Below, piece after piece: positions 54,613 to 62,632 of a DNA stretch of 64,000 bases (position 1 is the stretch's first letter; each line of letters opens with the position of its first letter). Position numbers and translations under genes: made by a program. The stretch is from NCBI GenBank assembly GCA_963973795.1, contig CAXBAF010000005.1, positions 1 to 64,000 of the forward strand, in the 5' to 3' direction. Source of the stretch: UBA1926 sp002337215 (lineage in GTDB: Bacteria; Planctomycetota; Phycisphaerae; Phycisphaerales; UBA1924). Below the pieces are notes generated by a model. It saw only the letters and a list, made by a program, of their open reading frames with translations. It had not been told where the DNA came from and ran no database searches.

Positions 54613-55124
54613 TGTGCTCGGGGAGAGGGGACGTTCGCTGGAGTCGAGTCCGGGTTCGGAGTGTTGATGCGGTTGGCGTTGTTTCTGGTGTCGAGGTGAG
54701 GGGGAGGGTCGCGTGCGGGCTTCCCATCGGCGGACGCGCCATGGTAGCGGATCCGGAATCTCGGGCCGGGGTTCCCAAGAACGGGCGGGTCGTGAGAACC
54801 GTCGCGGAGATTGGGCCCGGGGTTGACAAGCCCCCCAGAAGGGGTCCATACTATCGCACCGCCGGTCCGGTTCGGTCCGGCGTGATCGTGGGGCGGTCCC
54901 GGTGTGTAGCACGCGGGACGTGACGCGAGCGACGAGTCCATCAGGAGTCACGATCGCATCCGAGTCGGCTCGGCCCTGAAGCGGGGTCCGGGGCGTTCCG
55001 GGTGTATCGGGCGGGCTGTTTCGATGCTGGAGCATCGGGGCGGGGGCGTCCGTGATCGGTTCAAGGCTGCGGCGAGCCGCGCGCCCTCGGTGGGTGGTGC
55101 GGGCGCCAGCGAAGAGTGAGCCCG
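54613..55124. other. divergent intergenic region between ptsI-like gene and rho
   Basis: These 512 bases contain no coding sequence I can support. The rho promoter lies near 54823-54852, giving rho a leader of roughly 260 bases. Such leaders are autoregulated in some bacteria, but I cannot identify a conserved structure here. Confidence 0.5.
54823..54852 (+). promoter_or_regulatory. sigma70-like promoter of rho
   Basis: TTGACA (54823-54828, 6/6) and CATACT (54847-54852, 4/6) are separated by 18 bases. CCCC at 54833-54836 and GGGG at 54841-54844 form a small inverted repeat inside the spacer, which could be an operator or chance. Confidence 0.65.
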
Positions 55125-56318
55125 ATGTCTGAGAACACCCTGACGGGGATATTGGAATGGCCTGCGCGGGCCGAGGGGCGCGTGCGGCAGGTCAACGACT
55201 CCGCGGTCGTCGTGCAGAGCGCCGATGACCCGTATGTCCCGGTCTCGTTTGGCGACGAACTGCCGCTGCGCAACGGGCTTGAGGTGACTGTCGAGGTCGT
55301 CAGCAAGAAGAGCCGACGCCGGCGCGGCAAGCCCGGCCCTCGGAACGTCCGTTCGGTCGTGGAATCGTTCCTGAAGATCGAGGGGATGGAGCCCGAGGCG
55401 TTCGCGAGCGCGCGCCCGTTCGAGGACCTGACCAGCATCGACCCCGAGCCCCGGCTCACGCTCGAGTACCCGGGGTGCCCCCCGGCGTGCCGACTCATCG
55501 ACCTGTTTTGTCCGATCGGGTACGGGCAGCGGGGTTTGATCGTGAGCCCTCCCAAGGCGGGCAAGACGACGCTGATGAAGCAGATCACCGAATCCATCCT
55601 GCGGAACCACGAGGACGTGCACGTCATCTTGCTGCTCATCGATGAGCGGCCCGAGGAAGTCACGGACTTCAAGCGGACGTTCGCGACGACGCGGCCCGAC
55701 GACGAGTGGCCCCACCCCTGGGGCAAGGACCGGATCCGGATCCTCGCGTCCAGCAACGATCACGACGTTGAGCGGCACATCCAGCTCGCGACGCTGACGC
55801 TCGAGCGGTGCAAGCGGATGGTCGAGGCGGGGCGGCACGTGCTGGTGATGATGGACTCGCTGACGAGGCTGGGTCGCGCCTTCAACCGCTCGGGCAAGCA
55901 CGCCAACAGCGGGCGCACGATGTCGGGCGGCATCGACAGCAAGGCGCTCGAGATCCCCAAGCAGATCTTCGGCGGCGCGCGCAACACCGAGGACGGCGGG
56001 AGCCTGACGATGCTCGCGACGTGCCTCGTGGACACCGGGAGCCAGGGCGACGCGGTGATCTTCGAGGAGTTCAAGGGCACGGGCAATATGGAGCTGATCC
56101 TCGACCGCAAGGTCGCCGAGAAGCGGCTGTTCCCCGCGATGAATCTCGCGGCAAGCGGGACGCGGAAAGAGGACAAGCTGCTCGACGAGAAGACGCTGGC
56201 GACCGTCACGGCCCTGCGCCGGCGGATGCTGAACATGCACCCCGATCAGCAGATCGAGCAACTGCTCGCGGCGATGGCGCGGTTCGAGACGAACGATAAG
56301 CTGGTGGGTTTGGGCTGA
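55125..56318 (+). CDS. rho: transcription termination factor Rho
   Basis: Rho is the RNA-dependent ATPase/helicase that ends transcription. The 397-residue protein (ATG at 55125; a GTG nine bases upstream is possible) has GLIVSPPKAGKTT (Walker A), ILLLIDERPEEVTD, VLVMMDSLTRLGRAFN (Walker B and Q-loop region), and the conserved C-terminal GGSLTMLATCLVDTGS and EEFKGTGNMELILDRKVAEKR. It lacks the N-terminal helical bundle of E. coli Rho and the GFGFLR-type RNA-binding aromatic motif. About 15 residues are inserted after the DERPEEVT motif (RPDDEWPHPWGKDRIRIL). It is the first gene of its transcript, and no gene follows it closely. Confidence 0.95.
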   Translation: MSENTLTGILEWPARAEGRVRQVNDSAVVVQSADDPYVPVSFGDELPLRNGLEVTVEVVSKKSRRRRGKPGPRNVRSVVESFLKIEGMEPEAFASARPFEDLTSIDPEPRLTLEYPGCPPACRLIDLFCPIGYGQRGLIVSPPKAGKTTLMKQITESILRNHEDVHVILLLIDERPEEVTDFKRTFATTRPDDEWPHPWGKDRIRILASSNDHDVERHIQLATLTLERCKRMVEAGRHVLVMMDSLTRLGRAFNRSGKHANSGRTMSGGIDSKALEIPKQIFGGARNTEDGGSLTMLATCLVDTGSQGDAVIFEEFKGTGNMELILDRKVAEKRLFPAMNLAASGTRKEDKLLDEKTLATVTALRRRMLNMHPDQQIEQLLAAMARFETNDKLVGLG

Positions 56319-56477
56319 CCCGGGTCGAGCGGGCGTGGAACCGCCAATCGGTTGGGTTTTGTCAGTATAAATCGAATACTTTGATCCCTTTTGTTCCTCA
56401 ATGTATCTCGTTGTGCGCTGTCATTCTCCTGTGAGTATCGGGGTCCGGGCCGGGCTCCGGTGTGAAAGGAGATTCAG

Positions 56478-57707
56478 ATGAAAGTGTTCGAGATTGTGGC
56501 AGCCGCCCTGGCGGGCGTTGCAGCCCAGGCGGGTGTGCCGACCTATTCGGTCGAGGTGATCGACACATTTCAAACGACGACGACGGTGACCGGCGCGAGC
56601 GAGGCGGGGCACGTTGTCGGTTGGCAGTCGGTCAACGGGCAGATCCGCGGCTTCGTTGCCTGCGTGGACGATGGGATCACGGTTCTGCCTCTGCCCGATG
56701 GATACCAGAGCAGTACCGCGATGGATGTGAACAGTGCCGGCATGGTTGTCGGCTCGGTCACCGGTGGCGGGATGCCGTTCGATGGGGGGGAGCCGGCGAT
56801 CTGGACGCCAGACGGACAGGGCGGGTACGCCGTGGCGATCCCGCCTCAGTTCGATGAACTGCCGAGCCCCTTGGGAGGAACGCTGGCGGTGAATGGTGGT
56901 ATGGCTGTTGCGGTGAACGACGCGGGTGCCGTCGTCGGATGGTCACGTTATCAAGGATTCCAGGGCGGGCCGACGACTCGTTTCTTTAAGGACCAGCCGC
57001 CTGTCAACCTCGCCGAGCTCGGATTCGAGGCGACCGTGAACGACATGAACGAGCACGGCGTGCTCGTTGGTGGCGGGCTGCGTTTCGATCTGACAACCGG
57101 AGTGGTGACCGAACTTGGGATCCCCGACGATACCGGCTCTGGGCGATTCCAGTTCGTGATCGGGTATTCGATCAACGATCATAACGAGGTCGTAGCGGCC
57201 GCCGCACGGGCGACGGGTGGCAACGACATCTGGCTGACCCACATCCACGATCCGGCAGACGGCTGGTCGCCCCTGAACCCCTCGCAGATCCCGACGCGAT
57301 TCGTGGGCTTCTACGACAACAACAACAGGGGTGATGTCAGCGCAACCGGCGGCGTGCTGTTCGCCGACGAGGGCGTGCTCATCGGCGGGTTCGATGGGCT
57401 GCTCGATCCGGCGGATGCGCACTGGGACACCGTGCTCGGGTTCATTGGCAATGACCGGCGGGTCTACACCACGGCGGTCGATACCGACAGCGGGCAGAAC
57501 GCGATCGTGGTGCTCGTCCCCGACTCGCTCGGTTGCAACCCCGCGGATCTGAACGGGGACGGCGTGCTCGATCTGGGCGATGTCAACGCGTTTGTCGCGG
57601 GGTTCTCGTCGGGTGATCCGGCGGCCGACCTCGACGGGAGCGGGGTGTTCGATCTCGCGGATGTGCAGTTGTTTGTCGATGCGTTCGTCTCGGGCTGCCC
57701 AGCCTGA
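56478..57707 (+). CDS. secreted HAF-repeat-like protein with dockerin module
   Basis: This 409-residue protein has AAGGAG ahead of the ATG and a short signal peptide (residues 1-18). The body has repeated units such as VTGASEAGHVVGWQ, VNSAGMVVGSV and VNDAGAVVGWS, a pattern like the HAF family of extracellular repeats. The C-terminus has a true dockerin pair with good calcium ligands (DLNGDGVLDLGDVNAF, DLDGSGVFDLADVQLF) and ends SGCPA. The function is unknown; it is likely on the cell surface. Confidence 0.8.
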   Translation: MKVFEIVAAALAGVAAQAGVPTYSVEVIDTFQTTTTVTGASEAGHVVGWQSVNGQIRGFVACVDDGITVLPLPDGYQSSTAMDVNSAGMVVGSVTGGGMPFDGGEPAIWTPDGQGGYAVAIPPQFDELPSPLGGTLAVNGGMAVAVNDAGAVVGWSRYQGFQGGPTTRFFKDQPPVNLAELGFEATVNDMNEHGVLVGGGLRFDLTTGVVTELGIPDDTGSGRFQFVIGYSINDHNEVVAAAARATGGNDIWLTHIHDPADGWSPLNPSQIPTRFVGFYDNNNRGDVSATGGVLFADEGVLIGGFDGLLDPADAHWDTVLGFIGNDRRVYTTAVDTDSGQNAIVVLVPDSLGCNPADLNGDGVLDLGDVNAFVAGFSSGDPAADLDGSGVFDLADVQLFVDAFVSGCPA

Positions 57708-57751
57708 CCTCGCCTTTTCTCACCGCGTGTGGGAGCAACTTGGTACCGAAT

Positions 57752-57779
57752 AGGCCGCCGGCATCGTCCGGCGGTCTTT
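57752..57779 (+). terminator. intrinsic terminator after HAF/dockerin gene
   Basis: Bases 57752-57761 and 57768-57777 form a 10-bp stem with one G-T pair around a 6-base loop, followed by a short T run (TCTTTG). It lies 44 bases past the stop. Confidence 0.6.
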
Positions 57780-57899
57780 GTGTTGTGGGTCGTTGCGTGT
57801 TCGCGCGTGAACGCGGTCGGGTATTCTCGTTTGCGGATGGACCTGCCGGTGGGGTGTGCCCGCGGCGCGGAGGGGCGGCCGGGAATGAGGAGTGTCGCG

Positions 57900-58229
57900 A
57901 TGCTCGAGTATCTGGCGTTGGGGATGCTGTGCCTGTCGGTCACGGCGATCTTCTACATTTTCATTTTCATCCATGACCTTCCGCACCGGATGGCCAAGAA
58001 GCGGAACCATCCGCAGCAGGAGGCGATCCATTACGCGTGCTGGCTGAGTCTGTTCACGCTGCACGCGATCTGGCCGTTGGTGTTCTTGTGGTCGGTCTCG
58101 AACCGGGACCCGGTGCGGGTGGCGGTGGCGGGGGACGGCGAGCCGTCGGATGCCGCGTCGCGCATCGCGGCTCTGGAGAAGCGGATCGCGGAACTCGAAG
58201 CGAAGAAGAACGCCGGCGGGGAGGGCTGA
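57900..58229 (+). CDS. YibI/YiaW-like inner-membrane protein (DUF3302)
   Basis: This 109-residue protein starts at the ATG with GAGGAG upstream; longer in-frame starts lack a ribosome site. It has two membrane segments (LEYLALGMLCLSVTAIFYIFI and AIHYACWLSLFTLHAIWPLVF) with the loop HDLPHRMAKKRNHPQQEAIH, matching the DUF3302 family known from E. coli YibI/YiaW. The tail is a coiled-coil-like stretch (AALEKRIAELEAKK). It is followed 3 bases later by an HlyD-type protein, the same pair as in E. coli yibI/yibH and yiaW/yiaV. Confidence 0.85.
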   Translation: MLEYLALGMLCLSVTAIFYIFIFIHDLPHRMAKKRNHPQQEAIHYACWLSLFTLHAIWPLVFLWSVSNRDPVRVAVAGDGEPSDAASRIAALEKRIAELEAKKNAGGEG

Positions 58230-58232
58230 CCG

Positions 58233-59198
58233 ATGGTCGAGATGCTGTTCGGCCTCTACGGCCTGACATGGTGGCTGATCTTCAAGAAGTTCAAGCTCCT
58301 GCCGATCAACCTGTGGACGAGCGTGACCTCGGTGTTCATTTTGTTGGTCGTGCTCTTTATGGGGTTCGTGTTCCTCGGTCGCTATCAGCCCATGACGCAC
58401 CGGGCACAGACGTACGCGATCACGACACCGATCGTTGCGGAGGCGCAGGGTAAAGTGGTCGAGGTGCCCGTGCAGGGCGGCGAGATGCTCAGCAAGGGGG
58501 ATGTGCTCTTCAAGATTGACCCGACGCAGCACCAGGCGCGGGTCGACTCGGTGGCCGCCCAACTCGAGCTCGCCAATGCCCGTCTCGGACAAGAAACGGA
58601 GCTGACCAAGCGGGGCGCCGGCAACCGGGCGAACCTGGACCGGGCCCGCTCGGATGTCGATCGGCTGGAGGCGGATCTTCGGATTGCGCAGTACACGCTC
58701 GACGCGACGACGGTGACGGCGCCGGCGGACGGCTTTGTGACGCAGGTGGTGATCCGTCCCGGGCAGTTTGTCTCGCCCATGGCTTTCGTGAAGGTGATGG
58801 TCTTCGTGCACGCGGAGGGGCCGTACCTGGTTGCCGACTTCGAGCAGGTGGCGATCGAGCACATCGATGCGGGTGATGAGGCCGAGGTGGCGTTTGTTGC
58901 CACGCCTGGGCGGGTGTACAAAGCGACTGTGCAGGCCGTGCAACCGATCTTGGCGGACGCATCGCTGAGCGCGCGGGGCTCGCTTGAGTCTTTCAATAAG
59001 GCGGGTCGTCGGGGCCGGGTGCCGGTGTTGCTGACACTGGAGGACGATGTCTCGGACCTGAAACTCCCGGCCGGATCGAGCGCGATCGCGACGGTGTACA
59101 CGGGTGAGAAACACCACCTCAATTTGCTCCGCAAGATGATCCTGCGGATCAAGAGCTGGGAGAACTGGGTGCCGTTCTCGATCGGCGTCGGGCACTAA
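58233..59198 (+). CDS. HlyD-family membrane fusion protein (YibH/YiaV-like)
   Basis: This 321-residue protein has one or two N-terminal membrane segments (about 10-50), a barrel-sandwich lipoyl-like region (AEAQGKVVEVPVQGGEMLSKGDVLFKI) and a short coiled-coil hairpin (ARLGQETELTKRGAGNRANLDR). A beta-barrel follows (ATTVTAPADGFVTQVVIRPGQFV). It belongs to the HlyD/EmrA adaptor family. It overlaps functionally with the preceding DUF3302 gene; in E. coli the pair is linked to the envelope and efflux. No ABC or MFS pump partner is next to it here. Confidence 0.88.
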   Translation: MVEMLFGLYGLTWWLIFKKFKLLPINLWTSVTSVFILLVVLFMGFVFLGRYQPMTHRAQTYAITTPIVAEAQGKVVEVPVQGGEMLSKGDVLFKIDPTQHQARVDSVAAQLELANARLGQETELTKRGAGNRANLDRARSDVDRLEADLRIAQYTLDATTVTAPADGFVTQVVIRPGQFVSPMAFVKVMVFVHAEGPYLVADFEQVAIEHIDAGDEAEVAFVATPGRVYKATVQAVQPILADASLSARGSLESFNKAGRRGRVPVLLTLEDDVSDLKLPAGSSAIATVYTGEKHHLNLLRKMILRIKSWENWVPFSIGVGH

Positions 59199-59252
59199 AC
59201 CATTGATCTCTCCCGATCCCTGTAATAGGGTGTTGCATAAGGGAGAGTTGAT

Positions 59253-60350
59253 ATGCAAGCGAAAATGGTTATCGGTGCTGTTGCATTGGCTTCGGTTTCG
59301 GGCCTCGCGGCTGCCCAGCCCCAGATCGAAGAACTCGGCTGGGTGCTCGAGCGGGAGATCGACTTCGCCGACCCGATCTCGGGGTTGTACAACCCGGTCG
59401 ATGGGCGGATCTACGCGGGAGACCGCGACGCCGATGTGTTTGTTGTCAACGAGGACGGCTCACGGACGCAGGTCGGGAACACCGCCGAGGTCGGTGGGCT
59501 CGCGGTCGATCCGCGGAACGGTGATCTGTACATGACCGAGGATTTCCCGGGGCGGGTGCGCCGGATGGTGCTCGGCCTGACGTCGGCGGATACCTGGGTG
59601 AGCGGGTTCGACTCGGGCGACGACGACCCGGCGGGGATCTGCTTTGTGCCCGAGGACTATGTGGGCACGCTGTTCACGCCGGGCGGGATGGCGCTGACGG
59701 ACCGCGGGTTCGGTTCGTCCAACGAGATCTGGTCGTTCGAGACATCGGTTCCGGAAACCGAGGTCGAGGTCTTCGACGACGGCGCGGGTGGTGAGTTGGT
59801 CGATCCGTTCGACATCGCGGTGCGCGCCGATGGTCTTGTGGTCATCGCCGACAGCACGAACGGGCTGCAGTTCCTGATCGACAACGGGAGCGGGGGCGGG
59901 GTGGTGGTGCCGTTTCTGACGGTGCCGGCGTTGACGGCGGTGGACGGCGTCGCGATCGACGGTCGACGCAACGACCTGTTCGCGATCGACAGCGATCTCG
60001 ACGCCGTGGTGCGGGTGAACATCGCGACCGGTGTGGTGTCCACGGTGATCTCGAACGTGGGTCTGGGCGTTACTGAGTGGGGCAACGTCAACATCGATAC
60101 CGGCCCCGAGACACAGCGGATGGTCGTGAGCGCACGGAGCGCGAACAAGATCTATGTCTACGCGGCCGTTCCGGGGTGCAACAACGCGGACCTCGCGCTG
60201 CCGTTCGGAACGCTCGATCTCGCTGACATCGGGCTGTTCGTCAGCGCGTTCACCGGGGCGAACCCGATCGCGGACTTCGACGACAACGGGATTTTCGACC
60301 TCGCCGACATCGCGGAGTACATCGGCGCGTTCCAGGCGGGCTGCCCCTGA
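59253..60350 (+). CDS. secreted beta-propeller protein with dockerin module
   Basis: This 365-residue protein has AAGGGAGAG upstream and a signal peptide (residues 1-22). Repeats such as GLAVDPRNGDLYMTEDF and GVAIDGRRNDLFAIDS recall NHL/SMP-30-type propellers. The C-terminus has a dockerin pair (DLALPFGTLDLADIGLF, DFDDNGIFDLADIAEY) and ends AGCP. No enzymatic residues are evident. It is probably another surface protein of the dockerin set and stands in its own transcription unit. Confidence 0.8.
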   Translation: MQAKMVIGAVALASVSGLAAAQPQIEELGWVLEREIDFADPISGLYNPVDGRIYAGDRDADVFVVNEDGSRTQVGNTAEVGGLAVDPRNGDLYMTEDFPGRVRRMVLGLTSADTWVSGFDSGDDDPAGICFVPEDYVGTLFTPGGMALTDRGFGSSNEIWSFETSVPETEVEVFDDGAGGELVDPFDIAVRADGLVVIADSTNGLQFLIDNGSGGGVVVPFLTVPALTAVDGVAIDGRRNDLFAIDSDLDAVVRVNIATGVVSTVISNVGLGVTEWGNVNIDTGPETQRMVVSARSANKIYVYAAVPGCNNADLALPFGTLDLADIGLFVSAFTGANPIADFDDNGIFDLADIAEYIGAFQAGCP

Positions 60351-60605
60351 GCGTGATGCTCTGCATCCGTCTGGCGGCTCCGTGATGGATGGCTCGGAGA
60401 GATGATGCCCCGGGTCGACCGGTCGGCTGGAATCGCTCATATGGGCCGCGTTGCGTGTCGATACCTCTTGCCGAACCCGGGGGGATCAGGTACACCATGA
60501 CTCCCGGAGCGAACGGCCCGGGACGCTATCGGACCGAATCTGCCGGCCTGTGTTCCGCCGGCGGGTCCCGCGGGCGTCCCGAGGCCCCCTGACGGAGCTG
60601 AGACC

Positions 60606-62420
60606 TTGATCCACGACCCGAGTCAATCCGAGTCTTCGACGCACTACGACATCGTGATCGCGGGGGGCGGCCCCGCGGGCTGCACCGTTGCGTCGCTCGC
60701 GCTGAAGTACAACCCCGACCTGAAGGTGCTCATCCTCGAGAAGGCGAAGCACCCGCGTGAGCACGTGGGCGAGAGCCTGCTGCCCGGCGTGACGGGGATC
60801 CTCGCCGAGATGGGCGTGTGGGACAAGATGGAGGCGGCGAACTTCCCGATCAAGATCGGGGCGAGCCTGACGTGGGGCAAGCAGGGGGACCGGTGGGAGT
60901 TCGACTTCTACCCCGCCGAGGAGTTCGTCGACGAGCCGCGCCCGGCGAAGTACGAGGGTCAGCGCACACGGACGGCCTTCCAGGTCGAGCGGGCGGTGTA
61001 CGACGACATTCTCTTCCGGCACGCCGAGGAGTTCGGGGCCGAGTGCCGCGAAGAGGTCTCGGTCGATGAGGTGCTGCGTAGCGAGAACGACGATGGGACG
61101 CCGGGCGATCGGATCGAGGGGCTGCGGCTGTCCTCGGGTGAGGTCGTCACCGGGACGCACTACGTCGACGCGACGGGGCACGTCGGGCTGATCCGGCGGG
61201 CGATGGGCGTCGAGAGCCAGGCACCCAAGGAACTGCGGAACGTCGCGTTCTGGGATTACTGGGACAACGCGAAGTGGAAGGTCGAGATCGGCGTGGGCGC
61301 CACGCGGGTGATGGTGCGGAGTCTGCCGTACGGGTGGATCTGGTTTATTCCTCTTGGCCCGACGCGGGCGAGCTGCGGGCTGATCTGCCCGAGTGAGCAC
61401 TACAAGAAGGTCGGGCTGCCCCCGGCGGAGATGTACCACAAGGCGATCAACGAAGAGCCCGAGGTGCGGGAGCTTCTCGCCAACGCAACGTGCGAGGGCG
61501 GGGGCGAGAAGGTGCACTCGACGAAGAACTGGTCGCATCTCGCGTCCAGGCTCGCGGGCGAGAACTGGTTCCTCGCGGGTGAAACCGCGGGGTTCGCCGA
61601 CCCGATCCTCGCGGCGGGGCTGACGCTGACGCACACCTCGGCGCGCGAGGTCGCGTACACGATCTTGGAACTGGAACGCGGCAACCACGACGCGGACTGG
61701 CTCAAGCGACGCTACGACGAGAAACTCCGGCGGAGCATCAACCAGCACATCCGCTTCGCGCAGTACTGGTACGCGACCAACGGGTGCTTCACCGACCTGC
61801 AGGACCACTGCAAGGCGATCGCCAAGGACGCGGGGCTCCGGCTGACGCCCCAGCAGGCGTGGCGCTGGCTCGCGCAGGGCGGGTTCGCGAACGAGGACTC
61901 TGGGCGCGCGTCGCTGGGCTCGTTCGATCTCGGTGCGAGCAAGTCGATCCTTCAGCGGTTCCACGGCAAGAAGCAGACGATGCAGATCGCCAAGTACAAC
62001 GTCTTCAAGCTCAACCTCAAGAACGCGACCGAGGACCGGCAGGGCGAGCTCAAGGACGGCGCGATCACTCCGGTGCCGCTGTACCGCCGGGGCGACCAGA
62101 CGCTGACGATGACCGGGTACTACAAGGCGATGGTCTCGATCCTCGGGTTCCATACCGATATCCAGTCGATCATCCAGATGATCGAGCGGAGCGTGAAGGG
62201 CAGCGTGCCGCCCGCGGCGCAGAACGCGGCGGTGTTCGCGCACCTGCAGGCGCTCGAGGCGATGCTGCTGGGCGACTGGGTGGTCGCGAGCGTGGACAAA
62301 AAGAAGCCGACGCTGACGATGGGCGAGATCGGCGGCCGACTCATCCGCGACGAGTCGGCAGCGCACGAGGCGCTCGAGACCGCGAAGGGATCGGTGAAGT
62401 TCGCGGACTCGGGAGAGTGA
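60606..62420 (+). CDS. flavin-dependent halogenase-like oxidoreductase
   Basis: This 604-residue protein has the FAD motif GGGPAG (20-25), the EHVGESLLPG box (52-61), FPIKIGASLTWG (80-91; K83 aligns with the active-site Lys region of halogenases), WIWFIP (244-249, the WxWxIP motif that marks flavin-dependent halogenases), and GETAGFADPILAAGLTLT (325-342). These together place it near the CmlS/PltA-type halogenase branch. A long C-terminal helical region (350-604) is extra. If active it would chlorinate or brominate a phenol or pyrrole with reduced FAD; a flavin reductase is not in view. A wider FAD-oxidoreductase (reductase-like) role cannot be excluded. Confidence 0.7.
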   Translation: MIHDPSQSESSTHYDIVIAGGGPAGCTVASLALKYNPDLKVLILEKAKHPREHVGESLLPGVTGILAEMGVWDKMEAANFPIKIGASLTWGKQGDRWEFDFYPAEEFVDEPRPAKYEGQRTRTAFQVERAVYDDILFRHAEEFGAECREEVSVDEVLRSENDDGTPGDRIEGLRLSSGEVVTGTHYVDATGHVGLIRRAMGVESQAPKELRNVAFWDYWDNAKWKVEIGVGATRVMVRSLPYGWIWFIPLGPTRASCGLICPSEHYKKVGLPPAEMYHKAINEEPEVRELLANATCEGGGEKVHSTKNWSHLASRLAGENWFLAGETAGFADPILAAGLTLTHTSAREVAYTILELERGNHDADWLKRRYDEKLRRSINQHIRFAQYWYATNGCFTDLQDHCKAIAKDAGLRLTPQQAWRWLAQGGFANEDSGRASLGSFDLGASKSILQRFHGKKQTMQIAKYNVFKLNLKNATEDRQGELKDGAITPVPLYRRGDQTLTMTGYYKAMVSILGFHTDIQSIIQMIERSVKGSVPPAAQNAAVFAHLQALEAMLLGDWVVASVDKKKPTLTMGEIGGRLIRDESAAHEALETAKGSVKFADSGE

Positions 62421-62632
62421 ACCGACGAGGCTGATCGGCCCGCTCTGCGTGCTTGCGCCGCGAGTCGATCCGCCGTTGGCGGTTCGATTCCTCCTCCTCG
62501 GATCGTTGAAGACCCCTGTGATTCTCGCGGATTTGCTATGGGGATCGCACTCCTCCGGTTACGGTGGACTGCGTTCGGTTCCGGGCCGACCTCGGCTTGA
62601 GGTCTGACCTGAGGTCCGGCAGGAGGTCCGCG

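Noticed and set aside
56352..56371. TTGGGT ... TATAAA as a promoter for the HAF/dockerin gene
   Set aside because: The spacing is only 8 bases; no acceptable -35 exists at 16-18 bases from TATAAA.
60486..62366. Antisense frame of 626 codons opposite the halogenase-like gene
   Set aside because: It is Arg/Leu/Val/His-rich with no domain; the plus strand has FAD and WxWxIP motifs.
62465..62510. GGTTCGATTCC, a T-loop-like sequence with a short hairpin
   Set aside because: No acceptor, D or anticodon arm can be built around it, so it is not a tRNA.
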